DNA of 64,000 nucleotides from Puccinia triticina (taxonomy: Eukaryota > Basidiomycota > Pucciniomycetes > Pucciniales > Pucciniaceae): NCBI RefSeq assembly GCF_026914185.1, contig NC_070567.1, positions 6,474,001-6,538,000 on the forward strand, written 5' to 3'. The notes under the pieces were generated by a model. The model made no database searches and was not told where the DNA came from. It worked only from the letters and a program-made list of their open reading frames with translations. Each line of letters starts with the position of its first letter. Within the stretch, counting starts at the first letter, position 1. Position numbers and translations under genes: made by a program. Below are positions 61,247 to 64,000 of this stretch, piece after piece.

Positions 61247-61680
61247 CTTCGGAACGGCTCGATGAAATTTCTTGAAACCGAGTTCATTCGAAAGATACGA
61301 TTCTCTAGATTAAAATGGTATATACTAATTATTTTTAAGGGTTGAGTATCGATTGTGTAGGGCCGGTTAAAGATCCAAGCGAGATCCGCGGGTGCGCGTA
61401 GTAGTAACACCGCGTCAATATAAGGCAAACTGTTTTCGGATATAACTCAGCTTTCAGTCGATGGAATTGTCTAATTCCGGATTCGTTTGAAAGAACGGAA
61501 AGAGAAGATGAATTAAGGATTACGGTATATTTAGAATTAATTCGACCGATAGGTCGCCGTGAACACTGAATGAAAGTTGTGAATGAGCCCGTGGAAACAC
61601 TAAGGTGACTTTGAGCGCGTATAATTCCGAAACCGCTGGATAGAATCGGCTGAAACCGAGTTCAAACGAAAGGTGAGATC
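61247..61680. repeat. Three diverged copies of a motif spaced about 185 bp
   Basis: Related 55-bp blocks start near 61247, 61437 and 61617. Shared words: tgaaaccgagttca(t/a) followed by cgaaag, and an upstream tat(c/a)(t/a)(c/t)..ga(a/t)..gct(c/g)gat. They lie in CpG-containing DNA upstream of the gene at 62115. Confidence 0.5.
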
Positions 61681-62114
61681 GGGAAGATGAAAACTGGAAA
61701 GATTAATGTTAATTTTGAGGTTGGCCGAATCGTTATTGGAATGGTTCAAAGTTTCATTATGATTTCCGCGGTTTCCGCCGCAAGGGAGTTGAAATTAAAG
61801 GAATACATAATGAAATAAGCCAAAGGTACCGCCGAGAAACTGTCCAAATGGACTCCTGAAGCTGGCCATTCGACTGAAAAAGATTTTAGGAATAATGAAT
61901 GACGTGTAGGCGATCCAAAAGTGATCCAAGGATTAATTAAACTGGGTCAAACACCAGAGTCAATATTAAAAGAATGAAAGAGAATCCGCGCCACACGATT
62001 CTGAGCGGTGAAGGCTTCCACAGTGACGTCATAAAATGAAGAAAAAATGAGTATCTATAAGGTCCAGGTCGTCGGCCAACGGAAAAGTTCCGTTATTGCG
62101 TTCGATTATCCGTA

Positions 62115-62899
62115 ATGTTTGCCTCCAGCGCCATTTCCACGCCCTCATCGCCGAAAGATATCATTGAAAACTCGGTAGATTATTCGTCCAATACGTCCAT
62201 ATCATCTTCGCAGCTCGACGAAGAGGCCGTCATTAGTCCTTCCTACAAAATCCCCTTTTCTATTCGCAGAGCGCACTCGTTCGTCGACAATGTTCACGCG
62301 TACAACGCCGGCATGAGAGACTCTTTTAAACCCAAAGAAGTCGATGCCTTGCGCCGCTATATCCAACAAGGACTTCTTGCCTTTGCTCGTGAGGATCTCG
62401 ACGACCCGGTTGCTGCACGAAACGCACGCCTTAAATTGTATAGCCGGTTCCACGACGCTTTTACACATGTATGTCGAATGGATTTCGTATGTATATGAAT
62501 AAGAATTTGAAAAGAAAGAAGATTGATTATAATACTGATATTTTTCCCTGTTTCTATTTTGATTTTTAGATGGATACTCATTCCATAATAGATGCCATGA
62601 TAGAGGAAACTGAGGAGAGGAATGCCCTGGAGTTGTTAAGGGTGAGGGACCAAGTGGAAGAGGAGGAAGATGGTTGGAGGGTAGAAGCAGAAATGGAGAG
62701 GATAAGAGCTGAGGGTAAGTTCTATTTTTATTCTTTATTGAGGATTTTTACTAATGTTATGCTTTAATTTTCTTTTGATGTCTTTTGATTTTTTATTTTT
62801 ATTTTTTTAGATAAGGAGAAGGGAAAAGAGAAAGAGAAGGAGGAAAGTGAAATGGAAGAGGGTGATGTAGTGATAAAAGAAGAAGAGGTGAGCTTTTGA
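62115..62899 (+). CDS. Uncharacterised spliced gene, about 195 aa
   Basis: I do not recognise it. Exons 62115-62468, 62570-62714 and 62811-62899, with GTATGT, GTAAGT donors and TTTTAG, TTTTTTTAG acceptors, keep one frame to a TGA at 62897-62899. Residues 1-50 are Ser-rich (MFASSAISTPSSPKD); the middle has DALRRYIQQGLLAFAREDLD and NARLKLYSRFHDAFTH; the C-terminal third is strongly acidic/Lys-rich, coiled-coil-like (EMEEGDVVIKEEE). A GTGAGC donor at 62888 could extend it through an intron to 63015 and a stop near 63117, which would overlap the integrase ORF on the other strand. A TATA-like tctataag lies at about 62053. Exon 1 is CpG-rich, later exons are not. It could be a host gene fragment captured by the retroelement or an element-encoded antisense protein. 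Confidence 0.5.
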
Positions 62900-63066
62900 T
62901 TTTTATATTTAGTTATTTTTATTTGAGAGTGTTTTTGAGACTGATTTATATTGATTTATTTCTGATTTGTTTATAGATTTGATTTTATTTTGTTGTTATG
63001 TTATTGTGTAAGAAGATGAGAAAGAGAAAAGAGGAAAGAAATGAATTGATTATTCCTTATTTGTTT

Positions 63067-64000
63067 TTACCTGGAGTGGTATTCCTTGACATGAGTTGCA
63101 GCAAACCTTCTGGCTAATTCTGTGCCATCCAATTCTTCCAAGATGTAAGATCCTCCTGGGTTTTGAGCTTTGATTCTGTAAGGGCCATTCCATTTATTTT
63201 CAAAGAGCTTGCCAAACTGAGAGTCCAAAGATTTGTTATACACTACTACTAATTGACCTTTCTTTAGTGGCTGCCTTGATGTTTTCTTCTTGTTCCAATA
63301 GTCCACAGAGTTCTTCCTGGAATCCATAAGCTGCTGGTGTGCTTGCTGCAAGATGGTATCCCTGTTTTCAAGCTGCTGAGTCCTAGCCAATAAAAGATCC
63401 TGAGTTGATTCTACCTTTGACCAATCCACTCCAAAGAAGGTTTCCAATTCTAGGTCAATGGGTAAGATGGGGGGCTGTCCAAGAACTAATTCATAAGGTG
63501 AGTAACCAGTTGATCTTTTGGTGGAAATTCTGTCTGCAAATAAAACTTAAGGTAAATAATTCCTCCACTTCTTGCCTTCTTTTCCACAGAGCTTGACCAA
63601 GGTATCCTTAATTACCTGATGTCCTCTTTCTACCATACCATTTGCTTCAGGATAATAAGGGGTGGTGACTTTGATTTTGATTCCAGATTCCAGAAGGGAT
63701 TTTTGAAATTGTTGTCCAAATTCAGATCCTCCATCCACTGTGACTGACCAAGGGGCTCCATATCTGTAGATCCAGTTGTCCAAGAACCACTGAGAGATTT
63801 TCTTTGCTTGAATCTTTTCTAGTCCAACTGCCTCTACCCATCCAGAAAGGTCATCTCTTGCAATTACCAGGTATTTCCATTTGCCAGCTTTGATGTGAAC
63901 TGTATCCAAACTGACTCTTCCAAAGATGGTTGCTGCTCCTGTAGGTTTCTTGGGTTCCATTGGCAATTTTGAACTCCTCTTCTGGCAAGCTTCACAAGAC
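63067..64000 (-). pseudogene. Gypsy integrase, 3' part of pol, with premature stop
   Basis: Minus-strand coding that continues past the window edge. The right end shows the CEACQK half of the integrase zinc finger, then the core with catalytic residues in LDTVHIKAG, VDGGSEFG and NGMVERGHQ (D, D, E). An in-frame TAA at 63547-63549 follows KKWRNYLP; the same frame then resumes (VLFADRIST) and runs to the true end at 63067 with KWNGPYRI and ATHVKEYHSR, a conserved tail of gypsy integrases. One nonsense codon, with no frameshift, points to a recently inactivated copy. Confidence 0.85.

Larger units (their letters stand above)
58072..64000 (-). mobile_element. 3' part of a second Ty3/gypsy element
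   Basis: Minus-strand integrase coding enters from the right edge and ends at 63067. A polypurine tract at 59984-59994 (TTGGGGGAGGA) then precedes a candidate 3' LTR, reached after about 3 kb of non-pol DNA. That intervening DNA contains tandem repeats and a plus-strand gene, so either the element has an unusually long 3' region or foreign DNA is inserted there. Confidence 0.6.

Overview
The window looks like a repeat-rich fungal chromosome segment, most likely from a rust fungus (Pucciniales) or a close basidiomycete. Genes are cut by many short GT-AG introns of roughly 60-110 bp (two in one gene use GC-AG). The conserved proteins (eIF1, RPB5, Pumilio, GST, GH31, class-3 lipase-like) are eukaryotic and fungal in character. 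Most intergenic DNA is LTR retroelement, hAT transposon or palindromic MITE. The assignment comes from protein reading and gene structure only; no search was run.

Layout. 1-9051: an almost complete, very young Ty3/gypsy chromovirus-like element on the minus strand with a 1,970-codon gag-pol ORF and an unexpected small spliced ORF in its leader. 9218-14066: a complete hAT transposon with an exact 8-bp target duplication, its transposase split by a solo LTR. 14612-16877: a foldback MITE, an orphan 491-aa ORF and a CACCAGG-type MITE that supplies the end of that ORF. 19303-19938: eIF1/SUI1. 22033-24929: Pumilio-family RNA-binding protein (minus), with a long gene-free stretch upstream that holds Pumilio-type motifs. 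28205-28590: Tourist-like MITE. 31585-32753: glutathione S-transferase (minus). 33951-37750: secreted GH31 alpha-glucosidase (15 exons). 39142-41238: secreted class-3 lipase-like protein whose nucleophile serine is alanine. 41710-47629: nested stack of a Tourist MITE, an inserted repeat, a hAT 5' fragment, a CGCTA-rich MITE and a second hAT transposase (minus). 50036-53415: degenerate AGCTGA repeats and clustered, nested MITEs. 53689-54773: RPB5 (RPABC1). 55992-56948: hAT-like ends around a palindromic minisatellite, then an orphan LTR. 58072-64000: 3' part of a second gypsy element (minus) with a nonsense codon in its integrase ORF, a very long candidate LTR, several tandem repeats, and an uncharacterised plus-strand spliced gene in a CpG-rich island.

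The host genes do not form a pathway: they are dispersed housekeeping genes (translation initiation, RNA polymerase, post-transcriptional control, detoxification) and two secreted hydrolase-family proteins. The most noteworthy points are the serine-less lipase-like secreted protein, the spliced leader ORF of the gypsy element, a premature TGA at the same position in two hAT copies, the MITE-terminated orphan ORF, and the Pumilio motif cluster upstream of the Pumilio gene.
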